A stretch of DNA of 64,000 nt from Candidatus Hydrogenedens sp. (GTDB lineage Bacteria; Hydrogenedentota; Hydrogenedentia; Hydrogenedentales; Hydrogenedentaceae): assembly GCA_035361075.1 (NCBI GenBank), contig DAOSBX010000014.1, positions 1 to 64,000 of the forward strand. The letters are read 5' to 3'. A program made the translations under genes and the position numbers. This document shows positions 9,261-17,955 of the stretch, piece after piece (the stretch's first letter is position 1; the number at the start of each line of letters is the position of its first letter). The notes beneath the pieces were generated by a model. The model was not told where the DNA came from. It saw only the letters and a program-made list of their open reading frames with translations, and did not search any database.

Positions 9261-10744
9261 AGTTCCAATCCTTTCTCAGCAAATTCTACTGCTTTGAACA
9301 GTGCTTTTGCTTTGTTAACAGTTTCTATGTATTCACGTTCGGGGTCGCTGTCATAAACGATACCCGCTCCTGCCTGTAAATAAGCAATACCATCCTTTAC
9401 AATCATGGTGCGGATAAGAATACAGGTGTCCATATCGCCTGTGAAACTAACATAACCAGCACCACCAGCATAGGGTCCGCGTCGTTCTGGTTCTAATTCA
9501 TCTATAATTTCCATAGCCCGAATTTTAGGTGCTCCTGAAACGGTTCCCATAGGGAATGTTGCTTGTAATGCATCGAAGGCATCGCATTCAGGACGAAGTT
9601 CACCTTCAACTTCAGTTACAATGTGCATAACATGGGAATATCTCTCAATGACCATGAATCGGTTTGGAACGGGTTTAACGGTTCCGATTTTACAAACGCG
9701 ACCTAAATCGTTTCTTCCGAGGTCAACCAACATGATGTGTTCAGCCCGTTCTTTTTCGTCTGCAATCAGTTCCTTTTCGAGAGCCAGGTCTTCATCAGGG
9801 GTATTTCCACGAGGTCGTGTTCCTGCAATGGGACGAAGTAGGCATCGGCGTTGTTTTACCTGCGTCATTACCTCAGGACTGGAACCGACAAGGGCTAATT
9901 CGGGGAATTGCATAAGTAGCATGTAAGGGGAAGGATTGATTCGCCGTAACGCACGATATAAGTTGATAGGACTGGCGTAGACAGGTCTTGCAAAACGTTG
10001 AGAAAGAACAACTTGAAATATGTCGCCAGCACAGATATATTCACGGGCTTTATCTACTGCTTTACAGAAATCTTCTTTGCAGAAATTTGATTTAATTTCA
10101 ATTTGCCCGTTAGTTTGGTGAACATGTTCTGTAGAAACTGCTAAAGGACCGCGAAGTCGTGCTTCAATTTCCCCAATTTTACGGATGGATTCATTATATG
10201 CGTTTTCTGCATTAGAACGAACATGAGCGTTGGAGACAATCATGATGCGATTATTCAAATGGTCAAAAATAAGTAAGGTATCGGTTATCATGAAATAAAT
10301 ATCAGGCAAACCCAAAGTATCGGGATTTTTATCAGGTATGTTTTCAAAAAATCGGATTGTATCGTAAGAAATGTAACCTACTGCCCCTCCAAAAAAAGGA
10401 GGAAGTCCCTGCACTATTACAGGGGTATATTCGTTCATGAGTTTTCGCAATTCGTTCCATGGCTGGTCTGAGGTGAAAGAGCCTGTAATTCCATTCCGAG
10501 TGATACTGATATTATTTCCTCGTGCTTGAAAAATGACGGACGGATTGGCACCTAAAAAGGAATATCTACCGAGGATTTCGGCATGTTCTACACTTTCAAG
10601 TAAGAATGAATAAGGGTATCCCCTTGAGATTTTTAAATAGGCACTTACAGGGGTTTCTAAGTCGGCTAATAATTCTTTATATACAGGCACAATAGAACCT
10701 TGCCGAGCAATTGTGCGAAATTCATCAAAGGATGGGTAAATCAT
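9257..10744 (-). CDS. trpE: Anthranilate synthase component I
   Basis: A 495-residue chorismate-utilising enzyme that converts chorismate plus ammonia to anthranilate. The motif PIAGTRPRG (305-313) has Ala at the position that is Lys in aminodeoxychorismate synthases, which marks it as TrpE. LLES (48-51) matches the tryptophan-binding element, so feedback inhibition by Trp is expected. The chorismate/Mg site appears as ERAEHIMLVDLGRNDLGRV, and the C-terminal signature as GTVSGAPKIRAMEIIDELEP. The ATG is preceded by AAAGGAG. It lies 17 bp after hisI and overlaps trpG. No trpD, C, F, B or A follow within this window, and no leader peptide or attenuator is visible before it. Confidence 0.95.
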   Translation of the reverse strand: MIYPSFDEFRTIARQGSIVPVYKELLADLETPVSAYLKISRGYPYSFLLESVEHAEILGRYSFLGANPSVIFQARGNNISITRNGITGSFTSDQPWNELRKLMNEYTPVIVQGLPPFFGGAVGYISYDTIRFFENIPDKNPDTLGLPDIYFMITDTLLIFDHLNNRIMIVSNAHVRSNAENAYNESIRKIGEIEARLRGPLAVSTEHVHQTNGQIEIKSNFCKEDFCKAVDKAREYICAGDIFQVVLSQRFARPVYASPINLYRALRRINPSPYMLLMQFPELALVGSSPEVMTQVKQRRCLLRPIAGTRPRGNTPDEDLALEKELIADEKERAEHIMLVDLGRNDLGRVCKIGTVKPVPNRFMVIERYSHVMHIVTEVEGELRPECDAFDALQATFPMGTVSGAPKIRAMEIIDELEPERRGPYAGGAGYVSFTGDMDTCILIRTMIVKDGIAYLQAGAGIVYDSDPEREYIETVNKAKALFKAVEFAEKGLEL

Positions 10745-10761
10745 AAAAATCTCCTTTTTGT

Positions 10762-11127
10762 TTATTCTTTGGCGACACCATCGCCATCTAAGATTATAGA
10801 TTCATCGGTTTCTACTCTACGGTAAAAGCAACTGGTTTCATTTGTGTGACAGGTTGGTCCTGCTGGGTCACAGCGAAGTAATAAAGCATCGCCATCGCAA
10901 TCGATGCGTATCTCCCGCACGTTAAGAACATTACCTGAGGTTTCTCCTTTACGCCAGAGTTTTTGCCGTGAACGTGACCAGAAACAGGCAATACCTTCTT
11001 TTAGTGTGATTTTTAATGATTCGGAATTCATATATCCAACCATAAGCACTTGACCCGTTTCTACATGTTGAATGACAGCAACAATAAGACCTTGGTTGTC
11101 AAACTTAATTAAATCGTTGAGTTTCAT
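10762..11127 (-). CDS. hisI: Phosphoribosyl-AMP cyclohydrolase
   Basis: A 121-residue enzyme for the third step of histidine synthesis, opening the adenine ring of phosphoribosyl-AMP. The Mg-binding segment D76-C77-D78-x-D80 and the zinc cysteines C77, C93 (PTCHTN) and C100 (SCFY) are all present. It is the stand-alone form without the HisE pyrophosphohydrolase domain. AGGAG precedes the ATG. It lies between hisF (220 bp upstream in transcription order) and trpE (17 bp downstream). Confidence 0.95.
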   Translation of the reverse strand: MKLNDLIKFDNQGLIVAVIQHVETGQVLMVGYMNSESLKITLKEGIACFWSRSRQKLWRKGETSGNVLNVREIRIDCDGDALLLRCDPAGPTCHTNETSCFYRRVETDESIILDGDGVAKE

Positions 11128-11253
11128 GGTTAATCTCCTATTATTTTTTTATTGTTATCATATTAAAATAATTTCGTATAGGTAAATTACTTTTAAAGAG
11201 AGGGAGGAATATAAGAAGGGAGATTTTAAGGTATCACCATCGAAATATGTGGG

Positions 11254-11336
11254 CAGGATGAAGACACACCCCTTGTGTGATTGTAGAGATGTTACAAATT
11301 AAAAAAATATTTTCCATTAGTTCATCCTGTTTTTTT
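11254..11336. promoter_or_regulatory. Possible structured intergenic element between hisF and hisI
   Basis: A 9-bp perfect inverted repeat, CAGGATGAA (11254-11262) with TTCATCCTG (11321-11329), encloses two smaller hairpins: CACAC/GTGTG (11265-11279) and TTGTA/TACAA (11281-11297). Drawn together they make a three-way-junction-like fold. On the plus strand the outer stem is followed directly by seven T residues (11330-11336), as in an intrinsic terminator; on the minus strand the same fold would lie in the his transcript between hisF and hisI. I do not recognise it as a known riboswitch or repeat family. Confidence 0.35.
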
Positions 11337-11347
11337 GTTAGATACTA

Positions 11348-12112
11348 TTATAATCGCACAGGAACACCATGGTTTGCAAGAAATTCTTTTGCTTCGCGAA
11401 TGGAATATTCTGCAAAATGGAAGATAGATGCAGCAAGAGCAGCGTCTGCTTTGCCTTCCTGTAAGGCGGACCGCAGATGTTCTAAATTCCCTGCGCCACC
11501 GCTGGCGATAACGGGAATATTAACTGCTTCTGCTACTGCACGAGTTAGTTCAATGTCGTAACCTTCTTTGGTACCATCAGCATCCATAGCGGTAAGTAAA
11601 ATTTCTCCAGCCCCACGTCGTTCTGCTTCCATAGCCCATGCTACGGGTTCTAATTCGGTAGGTTTGCCACCATCTCTACCACCGTGACTTTTCACGATAT
11701 AGCGATTACCTACCTTTTTGGCATCGATGGCGACGACAATACATTGCGAACCGAAACGAGCAGAAGACTCATTAATAAAATCGGGATTTAGGATGGCGGG
11801 GGTATTTATGGAAACTTTATCCGCACCTGCACTAAGAAGAAGACGAATATCTTCTATGGTTCGGATACCGCCTCCAACACAAAGAGGCATAAATACCTGT
11901 TCGGCTGTTTTCTGAACGACATCTAACATCGTTTTACGATTATCTGTTGAGGCGCGAATGTCTAAAAATACAATTTCGTCTGCTCCCTCTTCATCATAAC
12001 GGCGAGCTATTTCAACAGGGTCGCCCGCATCACGCAAACCTAAGAATTTTACACCTTTTACAACTCGACCATCAGCCACATCTAAACAAGGTATAATACG
12101 TTTACACAGCAC
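11348..12112 (-). CDS. hisF: Imidazole glycerol phosphate synthase cyclase subunit
   Basis: A 254-residue TIM barrel that closes the imidazole ring, using ammonia from HisH. The two catalytic aspartates are D11 ([11 protein letters not shown]) and D130 ([10 protein letters not shown]). Phosphate-binding segments GGGIRTIED and [11 protein letters not shown] are intact. It starts with GTG at 12112, supported by AAGGAG seven bases upstream. It follows the AmaP-like gene by 11 bp and precedes hisI by 220 bp. Its partner hisH is not in the window. Confidence 0.96.
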   Translation of the reverse strand: MLCKRIIPCLDVADGRVVKGVKFLGLRDAGDPVEIARRYDEEGADEIVFLDIRASTDNRKTMLDVVQKTAEQVFMPLCVGGGIRTIEDIRLLLSAGADKVSINTPAILNPDFINESSARFGSQCIVVAIDAKKVGNRYIVKSHGGRDGGKPTELEPVAWAMEAERRGAGEILLTAMDADGTKEGYDIELTRAVAEAVNIPVIASGGAGNLEHLRSALQEGKADAALAASIFHFAEYSIREAKEFLANHGVPVRL

Positions 12113-12123
12113 GTATAAACTCC

Positions 12124-12969
12124 TTAATATTTAGGAAATTCTGTGTTGTTGGGTGAGTCGGACTTATCAGACCAGTCAGACTTGTCAGACAAATCAGACG
12201 GGTTGGATAGGTCGGACAGAGTCGGAAGAGGATTTATCTCTTCTTGTTTGGGTTCTTCTATTTTGCATGAAAGGTAATCATCAGAGATGGGTTTTTCATC
12301 CAGTGGAGCGGTTGATAGAGACGTTTTTGTTTGAACGGTTTTTTCTTCTGGGATATTGGTTTCGGTAGTCTCATATTTTTGTGAAATTGTATCGAAAGCG
12401 GTTTTCCCTAAGGATGAGTAAATTTTATCACTATCTAATTGGAAACTATCTAATTTAATGAGCACTGGGGGTGAAATGGAAAGCCCAAAATAACTATTGA
12501 GGAATTCTTCAATGCGATGAATTATCAGTTCCTGAATATCTGGTAAGTTCTGGTCTTCTGTTAAATTAATAATGGGATTTACTACTACGCATACCTTTTT
12601 TTGGTCTTTACTTGGAGTTAAGGTGATGGAGACTTGTTTTAATGGAGCAACTTTTTTGAGCATGGCTTCGCATTCTTTCTCTACTGTTGCGAGATTGATT
12701 TCCGACACGCCGTTTTCGAGGTTCTGTTTAATGATACGAATTGCAGGTTTTTTTCGTCGTAAGGAAGGAAGGAAGGAATAAACACCTATCAGGATAAAAG
12801 CAATTCCTGATAGTAATTTAAACGAACCTGGAAATAGCACGTCCAGAGAGCCATCTGTCGTTTTTTCGATATAAGAACATACATATGGACATTGGATAAA
12901 TTGTCCAACGAATGCTATTCCAACAATAATCACTAACAAAGCAGAAAGTTTCAAGAAGACAAGTTTCAT
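12124..12969 (-). CDS. AmaP-like membrane-anchored protein with Ser-Asp tail
   Basis: A 281-residue protein with two N-terminal membrane helices (about 6-27 and 47-69), a basic junction ([11 protein letters not shown]), and a cytoplasmic domain to about residue 190 resembling the alkaline-shock membrane anchor AmaP (Asp23/Gls24-like) in length and layout. In that family the protein tethers an envelope-stress protein; no Asp23 gene is adjacent here. The last about 80 residues are low-complexity and end in [20 protein letters not shown], encoded by a 9-bp tandem repeat listed separately. It is the first gene of the minus-strand his/trp run, 11 bp before hisF. The family call rests on overall layout and is moderate. 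Confidence 0.55.
   Translation of the reverse strand: MKLVFLKLSALLVIIVGIAFVGQFIQCPYVCSYIEKTTDGSLDVLFPGSFKLLSGIAFILIGVYSFLPSLRRKKPAIRIIKQNLENGVSEINLATVEKECEAMLKKVAPLKQVSITLTPSKDQKKVCVVVNPIINLTEDQNLPDIQELIIHRIEEFLNSYFGLSISPPVLIKLDSFQLDSDKIYSSLGKTAFDTISQKYETTETNIPEEKTVQTKTSLSTAPLDEKPISDDYLSCKIEEPKQEEINPLPTLSDLSNPSDLSDKSDWSDKSDSPNNTEFPKY
12157..12229. repeat. 9-bp minisatellite array A (GTCRGACNN), seven units plus one shifted
   Basis: Units read GTCGGACTT, ATCAGACCA, GTCAGACTT, GTCAGACAA, ATCAGACGG, GTTGGATAG, GTCGGACAG and then, after one extra base, GTCGGAAGA. The core GTCNGAC is an interrupted palindrome. The array is inside the 3' end of the AmaP-like gene and encodes its Ser-Asp tail on the minus strand. 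Confidence 0.9.
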
Positions 12970-13198
12970 ATTGTAATCCTTATCGTTATTTTTTATTAAT
13001 ATTTGATTTTAACATGTTATCTATGTTTTTTTCATGTACATACTATTTTTCATTGCCATTATAACGTATCAAATCTTCCCTGAGTTTCTATTAAACTGTC
13101 CTTTTTGAAGTTAAAAGGTAAAAAGATTTAAATTATATATCTCTTATTGTTTTTATTGAATTGTTTGTTTTTTAACATATCATAGCAAAGGAACGATT

Positions 13199-14503
13199 AT
13201 GAGCAAGATTTGTTTTTTAGGTGCGGGAAGTACTGTTTTTGCGAAGAATGTTTTAGGTGATTGTATGCATGTTGAAGCACTTCGGGATGCGACGGTTGCA
13301 TTATTGGATATTGACCCAGAACGGTTGGGTGAATCAGAGCGAATGGTCAAAAATCTGAATAGGACGTTAGGGGCGGATATGAAGATTGAGTCATATCTGG
13401 CTGAAGATGCGGATAAGGCGTTTAAGGATGCAAATTATATTGTTAACGCCATACAGGTAGGTGGTTATGAACCATGTACTGTAATTGATTTTGAAATTCC
13501 TAAGAAGTATGGATTAAGGCAAACAATAGGCGATACTTTAGGTATTGGAGGTATTTTCCGTGCATTGCGGACTATCCCTGTGATGTTGAAGTATTGCGAA
13601 GTTATTGAAAAGGTAGCCCCCGATGCTCTCCTGTTGAATTATACGAATCCAATGGCAATGGTTACAGGGGCTATCTTAAAAGCGACGTCAGTGCGAACAG
13701 TGGGTTTATGTCATAGCGTTCAGGTATGTGCACCACAATTATGTTTGATGTTAGAACTACCAGACGATAATTTGCAGTGGAGGATTGCAGGTATTAATCA
13801 TCAGGCATGGTTATTGGAAGTGAAACGGGATGGAAAAGACTTGTATCCCGAAATTAAACGTCGGGCGGAACTGCCAGAATACCGCTGGAAGGATACAGTT
13901 CGATTCGAAATTATGAAACGGTTCGGATATTATGTGACCGAGTCGAGTGAACATAATGCGGAATATGTTCCGTGGTTTATCAAGAGTAAAGCACCACAGT
14001 TAATTGATGAATTTAATATACCTTTGGATGAATATCTAAAACGTTGTATTGCACAGATAGAAGCGTGGAAATATATCAGGGATGAATTGACAAGTTTAGA
14101 TAAGCCATTGTCTCACGAACGAACACATGAATATGCATCGTATATATTAGAAGCGATAGAAACAGGGAAGCCATTTACCTTTGGTGGAAATGTATTAAAT
14201 TATGGGTTGATTACTAACCTGCCCTATAAATGTTGTGTTGAAGTGATGTGTGTTGCAGACCGTAGCGGAATAACGCCTACCTATGTTGGAGACTTGCCTG
14301 TACAATGTGCAGGACTTAATCGGACAAATATAAATGTGCAGGAGGTTACTATCGAAGCAGTTTTGACAGGGAAGAAGGAACATATCTATCAAGCGGCAAT
14401 GTTAGACCCACACACATCAGCGGAACTGACTATTGATGAAATTGTACATCTCTGTGATGACCTGATTGAGGCTCACGGCTCCTGGTTACCAGAATTCCAT
14501 TAA
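13199..14503 (+). CDS. Glycoside hydrolase family 4 (alpha-galactosidase/alpha-glucosidase, MelA-like)
   Basis: A 434-residue NAD- and Mn-dependent glycosidase of family GH4, which cleaves by redox-elimination. The Rossmann motif GAGSTVFAKNVLGD (8-21) binds NAD; metal ligands Cys171 (LCHSVQ) and His201 (GINHQAW) and the sugar-binding segment NYTNPMAM (147-154) are present. The overall sequence resembles the MelA branch. It is cytoplasmic (no signal peptide) and would act on imported disaccharides. AAGGA precedes the ATG. It stands alone, so the substrate cannot be fixed from context; alpha-galactosides are my best guess. Confidence 0.88.
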   Translation: MSKICFLGAGSTVFAKNVLGDCMHVEALRDATVALLDIDPERLGESERMVKNLNRTLGADMKIESYLAEDADKAFKDANYIVNAIQVGGYEPCTVIDFEIPKKYGLRQTIGDTLGIGGIFRALRTIPVMLKYCEVIEKVAPDALLLNYTNPMAMVTGAILKATSVRTVGLCHSVQVCAPQLCLMLELPDDNLQWRIAGINHQAWLLEVKRDGKDLYPEIKRRAELPEYRWKDTVRFEIMKRFGYYVTESSEHNAEYVPWFIKSKAPQLIDEFNIPLDEYLKRCIAQIEAWKYIRDELTSLDKPLSHERTHEYASYILEAIETGKPFTFGGNVLNYGLITNLPYKCCVEVMCVADRSGITPTYVGDLPVQCAGLNRTNINVQEVTIEAVLTGKKEHIYQAAMLDPHTSAELTIDEIVHLCDDLIEAHGSWLPEFH

Positions 14504-14553
14504 CGAATTTTCCAACACAAAAATAGTTTCGAGGGGAAAAGGGTGATTTTTTA

Positions 14554-15537
14554 TTAATCTGCATGCCAGTGGAAAGTATGATGGGCTCCTAACATACGCG
14601 CATTAAGTTTAGGTGGAACCACATTTGCAGGGGAATTACTTATGTGGATTACTCCCTCCATAATATCTAATTTGTTCGCTTGAGCCCAATGTACCGCAAA
14701 GGTAATCATATCCAGACAAACGCCCCTATTTTGGCTGTCTGAAATAACTCCCGTCAGTTCAACATCGCCTATCACAACACCCAATGTGTGTTTTATTTCT
14801 TCGTCTACTGTGACCGTAGTGTAACCTACAATTTGATTGTCTATTTCAGCAACCAAAAAACATTTTGCTCTACCTAACAAGGAGTTTTTAAGCCACTCAT
14901 GGAACATAACAGGTACCTTGTTTGTATTTCTAATTTTTTCATCTAAAAAGAACCGATTAAGAGGAGGTATAAATTTTTCGGTAAGTTGTTCCAGTTTAGG
15001 CAAGTCGTCGAGAGTAGCAATTCGGATAGGAATGTGATGCGTTCGCTCTAATACAAAGTTGTTACGAAAGTCCCAAACATGATGTATATGTGTTGCGATG
15101 AGGTTGAAATGATTTTTAGTAAGTGCCTTTATTCCATGTAAATCTATTGGGGATATATGTACATCTATAAATTGAATGGCATGTTCTTTAGCCCATGCTA
15201 CCATTTTAGAGATGAGTGCCAATTTTATTTCATAATCCGTATCTGATTCATTAGCCAAGATGTATTTGATTCTTGCACAAGGGAACCCAAAAATGGTGGA
15301 GTCCCAAGGAAGAAGTTGCAAAATGAGCAGACCTTGAACTTGGTTTTTATTATAGGCTACAAAAAAATTAACGTTTTTTCCTGAACAATTTTTTATCTCT
15401 TTATACATGTATGAAATAAATTGTTCTTTTGTAATACCACGAATGTAGTCATAAGGAAATATCTTTTGACGTTCGAGTAGATTGAGTAGATCTTCTTTTC
15501 GGATGCTTTTACATAGGGATATTTCAACGGTGCTCAT
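14554..15537 (-). CDS. GNAT-fold acetyltransferase
   Basis: A 327-residue protein with a C-terminal GNAT-like domain (about 155-320): CFLVAEIDNQIVGYTTVTV fits the central strands, and GVISDSQNRGVCLDMITFAVHWAQ resembles the acetyl-CoA loop and following helix. The arrangement recalls the sugar-amine acetyltransferase WecD/RffC, but this is weak. Its start overlaps the 3' end of the glycosyltransferase gene by 14 bases, so translation is probably coupled and a role in the same envelope-glycan pathway is likely. The conserved R/Q-x2-G-x-G/A loop is degenerate here. Confidence 0.65.
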   Translation of the reverse strand: MSTVEISLCKSIRKEDLLNLLERQKIFPYDYIRGITKEQFISYMYKEIKNCSGKNVNFFVAYNKNQVQGLLILQLLPWDSTIFGFPCARIKYILANESDTDYEIKLALISKMVAWAKEHAIQFIDVHISPIDLHGIKALTKNHFNLIATHIHHVWDFRNNFVLERTHHIPIRIATLDDLPKLEQLTEKFIPPLNRFFLDEKIRNTNKVPVMFHEWLKNSLLGRAKCFLVAEIDNQIVGYTTVTVDEEIKHTLGVVIGDVELTGVISDSQNRGVCLDMITFAVHWAQANKLDIMEGVIHISNSPANVVPPKLNARMLGAHHTFHWHAD

Positions 15538-16474
15538 CAGTTAAAACCTGTTCTATAATGTAGTAGGGTCTATGTTGAACTTCGCGATATGTACGGCTTA
15601 TGTACGCACAAAGGATACTGGTACATAGGATTTGCACACCGACGAGGATAAAGAATAGGGCTGTTACCGTTGCCATATCATTATATGTCATGTTCCATAA
15701 GATACGTCGTAATAATATTCTAAGACCAATTCCAAAGCCAATAATTGCAAAGAGGAAACCGATAAAGCCCATTATCTCTACTGGTAATGTGCTGATGCTC
15801 GCAATGATATCAAAATTAATCCAAAATAAAGACCAAATCTTATATCTACTTCGACCTTTTTTTCGTTTTCTTTGAGTAATCGGAAGAGAGTTTATTTTAA
15901 GTCCCATCCATGCCACCTCAGCAGGAATATATCGTGAATGATGAGTTGCCTGAATCAGTTTCTTTATAGTGGGGCGATTGAAACAAGCCATACCACATCC
16001 CATATCCATTAATTGGACACGGGTTATTTTTGTGATAATCCAGTTTACTATTCGTGAGAAAAATGTGCGGAATATACTATCCTGCCGAGATTGTCGCCAG
16101 CCTTGGACAAAGTCGTAGTTGCCTTCTTCTAATGTTTTTATTAACGTTGGAATTTCCTGAGGTGGATTCTGACCATCTGCATCAATAGTAACAATGACAT
16201 TCCCCTGTGAATAATTAAACCCTGCGTATAATGCTGGATGTTGACCAAAGTTGCGTGTCAAGCGGATAACTTTTACCTGCGGTTTTTCTTCATGATACTT
16301 TTTTAAAATTTCAAATGTATTATCTTTACTGCCATCATCCACGGTTATAATTTCATACGAACGACCTAAATTATCCATGACCGCGATAATTTCATCTAAT
16401 ACTGTGGTAATATTTTCCGCTTCATTATAAACTGGAATAACAATGCTTATTTCTACCGCGTTTTCTATTTTCAT
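15524..16474 (-). CDS. Family 2 glycosyltransferase, polyprenyl-phosphate type, with two C-terminal membrane helices
   Basis: A 316-residue GT2 enzyme of the DPM1/ArnC type. ISIVIPVYNEAENI (9-22) is the nucleotide-binding start, VDDGSKDNT (45-53) follows, and D98-A-D100 in TIDADGQNPP is the metal-binding DxD. QGWRQSRQDS (about 120-130) is typical of this class. Two membrane spans lie at about 230-255 and 265-290. Such enzymes transfer a sugar from a nucleotide to undecaprenyl phosphate at the inner membrane for lipid or glycan modification. It is in an apparent operon with the winged-helix-like gene (16 bp upstream) and the overlapping acetyltransferase. Confidence 0.87.
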   Translation of the reverse strand: MKIENAVEISIVIPVYNEAENITTVLDEIIAVMDNLGRSYEIITVDDGSKDNTFEILKKYHEEKPQVKVIRLTRNFGQHPALYAGFNYSQGNVIVTIDADGQNPPQEIPTLIKTLEEGNYDFVQGWRQSRQDSIFRTFFSRIVNWIITKITRVQLMDMGCGMACFNRPTIKKLIQATHHSRYIPAEVAWMGLKINSLPITQRKRKKGRSRYKIWSLFWINFDIIASISTLPVEIMGFIGFLFAIIGFGIGLRILLRRILWNMTYNDMATVTALFFILVGVQILCTSILCAYISRTYREVQHRPYYIIEQVLTDEHR

Positions 16475-16490
16475 TCAATAGTCAATCCTA

Positions 16491-17057
16491 TCATAACAAT
16501 TTGCGCACCTGTTCTTGTATTAATAATAAAGATGGCATATATTCATTTCTGTCTAAATTACCCAAACTGTTTTCTATCCATTGTATCACATGTTCAATCA
16601 CATCCTTACGCCATTTGCGAGCAGGCTTTGATAATTCGTCACGCAAATATTGAATATCACGCAACATATTTTTTCGTATTTCTCCTTCTAATGGTGTTAG
16701 GTCTGCCTCAACAACTAATTGTTCCATAATGTCCAGAATCTCCGCCGTGTCTTCTTCAAGTCCTTCTGGAAATGCAGGGAAGAGACGGTCGAACTCACGC
16801 GAATCCTCTACAAGGTCAATTCCCTTAGGTGTGATTCGGACTGCAACAAAAAGTGGAGGGTTATACCCTGTAATGAGTTCTACTAAATTGCGGTCAAAAA
16901 GGTAATGAATATTTACCGCTAATTGTTTTTTATCAATCTTTCCTGTTTCCAAAAAGTCCTCTGGGCCCAACATTTCTGTTGGGTTTTCTAAATATCGCTC
17001 ATACAACTTTTCTAATATCCACCGTCGAATTGCCTTTGGATGTTTATACTTCTTCAT
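16491..17057 (-). CDS. Uncharacterised protein with winged-helix-like N-terminus
   Basis: A 188-residue soluble protein that I do not recognise. The first about 90 residues look like a winged helix: RRWILEKLYERYLENP as a first helix, KKQLAVNIHYLFDRNLVELI as the recognition region, and FVAVRITPKGIDLVED as the wing. The rest is Glu-rich and helical (AEILDIMEQLVVEADL, then WRKDVIEHVIQWIE). It starts the three-gene run with the GT2 and acetyltransferase, 16 bp before the GT2, and might regulate it or act as a small adaptor; neither is shown by the sequence. Confidence 0.6.
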   Translation of the reverse strand: MKKYKHPKAIRRWILEKLYERYLENPTEMLGPEDFLETGKIDKKQLAVNIHYLFDRNLVELITGYNPPLFVAVRITPKGIDLVEDSREFDRLFPAFPEGLEEDTAEILDIMEQLVVEADLTPLEGEIRKNMLRDIQYLRDELSKPARKWRKDVIEHVIQWIENSLGNLDRNEYMPSLLLIQEQVRKLL

Positions 17058-17270
17058 AATCTATCGACCCATAATAACATTATGTGTTCAAGGTTGCTAA
17101 TTAAAAAAGTATAATAAATATACCCCAAAATAAAAACAGAAATAAAATTTCTTAATTAACACCAAAAATTTCAATTTTTTAAATTATATTTAACATTTAA
17201 CGTTATAATATTAATAGTAGTATATTGTTATATTTACAGTAATAAATATTTAATTAAGGAGTTTGGGTAT

Positions 17271-17897
17271 ATGAAGAAGTATGTGAGTGTTATTGGATTT
17301 TGTCTGGCGATGTTGATGTTTGTGCAAGGATGTGAGCAGGTAGGTGATTTGTCGAAGGATATGATTAAGGCGAGGCAGGTATATCGTTGGTGGCGTGGGT
17401 TGCAATTGGCTTATTCACCGAAAAATGTTGTTTTTACTACAAATGATGTTATGGATGGCATAAAAAAGGAGTTTCGGGTCTGGAATAGATTTCTGATTGG
17501 GACGAGAATGGAGTTTATAGTTCAACCGATGGAGGAGTGGATTGTTGTTGCTCCTGATGAAGGTGTATCTAAGGGACCGTGGGATAGGGAGGCTATCTCT
17601 GTGAAGTTGGATAATTCCGTACTTGGAATGGTGTCAAATACCTCTCCGTTGGAGTCAGCAATAAAAATAAAGGTATTGGACGGTGTGGAGAGAGAGGTTA
17701 AAGTACGAGTAGTTAGTAACCTTAATGTTTCAGGAGAAGGTATTCAGGATAGAAACCGAGAAAGAACTCGCGATAGGTTGAATGAAAATCAACGAGAAGG
17801 GAATAATAACGGGGGTAATAATAGCAACGTGGATAATGGTAGAAACAATGGTGCAAATGGTAGAAATAGAGGCGGAAATGGTAGAGGTGGAAATTAG
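17271..17897 (+). CDS. Putative lipoprotein with Asn/Gly/Arg-rich tail
   Basis: A 208-residue predicted lipoprotein: signal peptide MKKYVSVIGFCLAMLMFVQGC with the lipid-carrying Cys at 21. The middle (about 40-150) is a small mixed region without a family I know (KEFRVWNRFLIGTRMEF, MEEWIVVAPDEG). The last about 40 residues are built of Asn, Gly and Arg (NNGGNNSN, NGRNNGANGR, RGGNGRGGN) and are probably disordered. AAGGAG lies ten bases before the ATG. It is flanked by convergent and divergent genes, so it is monocistronic. Function unknown; an outer-membrane or periplasmic location is inferred from the lipobox. Confidence 0.7.
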   Translation: MKKYVSVIGFCLAMLMFVQGCEQVGDLSKDMIKARQVYRWWRGLQLAYSPKNVVFTTNDVMDGIKKEFRVWNRFLIGTRMEFIVQPMEEWIVVAPDEGVSKGPWDREAISVKLDNSVLGMVSNTSPLESAIKIKVLDGVEREVKVRVVSNLNVSGEGIQDRNRERTRDRLNENQREGNNNGGNNSNVDNGRNNGANGRNRGGNGRGGN

Positions 17898-17955
17898 TAA
17901 CGGTTTTAATATAAATTTAGAGTTTGTGTTGACAAATAACCAAGTTTGTAATTTG

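Noticed and set aside
12157..12229. Could the 9-bp repeat be a CRISPR array?
   Set aside because: The repeat unit is 9 bp with 2-base variable positions, not 23-40 bp repeats with unique spacers; no cas genes are present.
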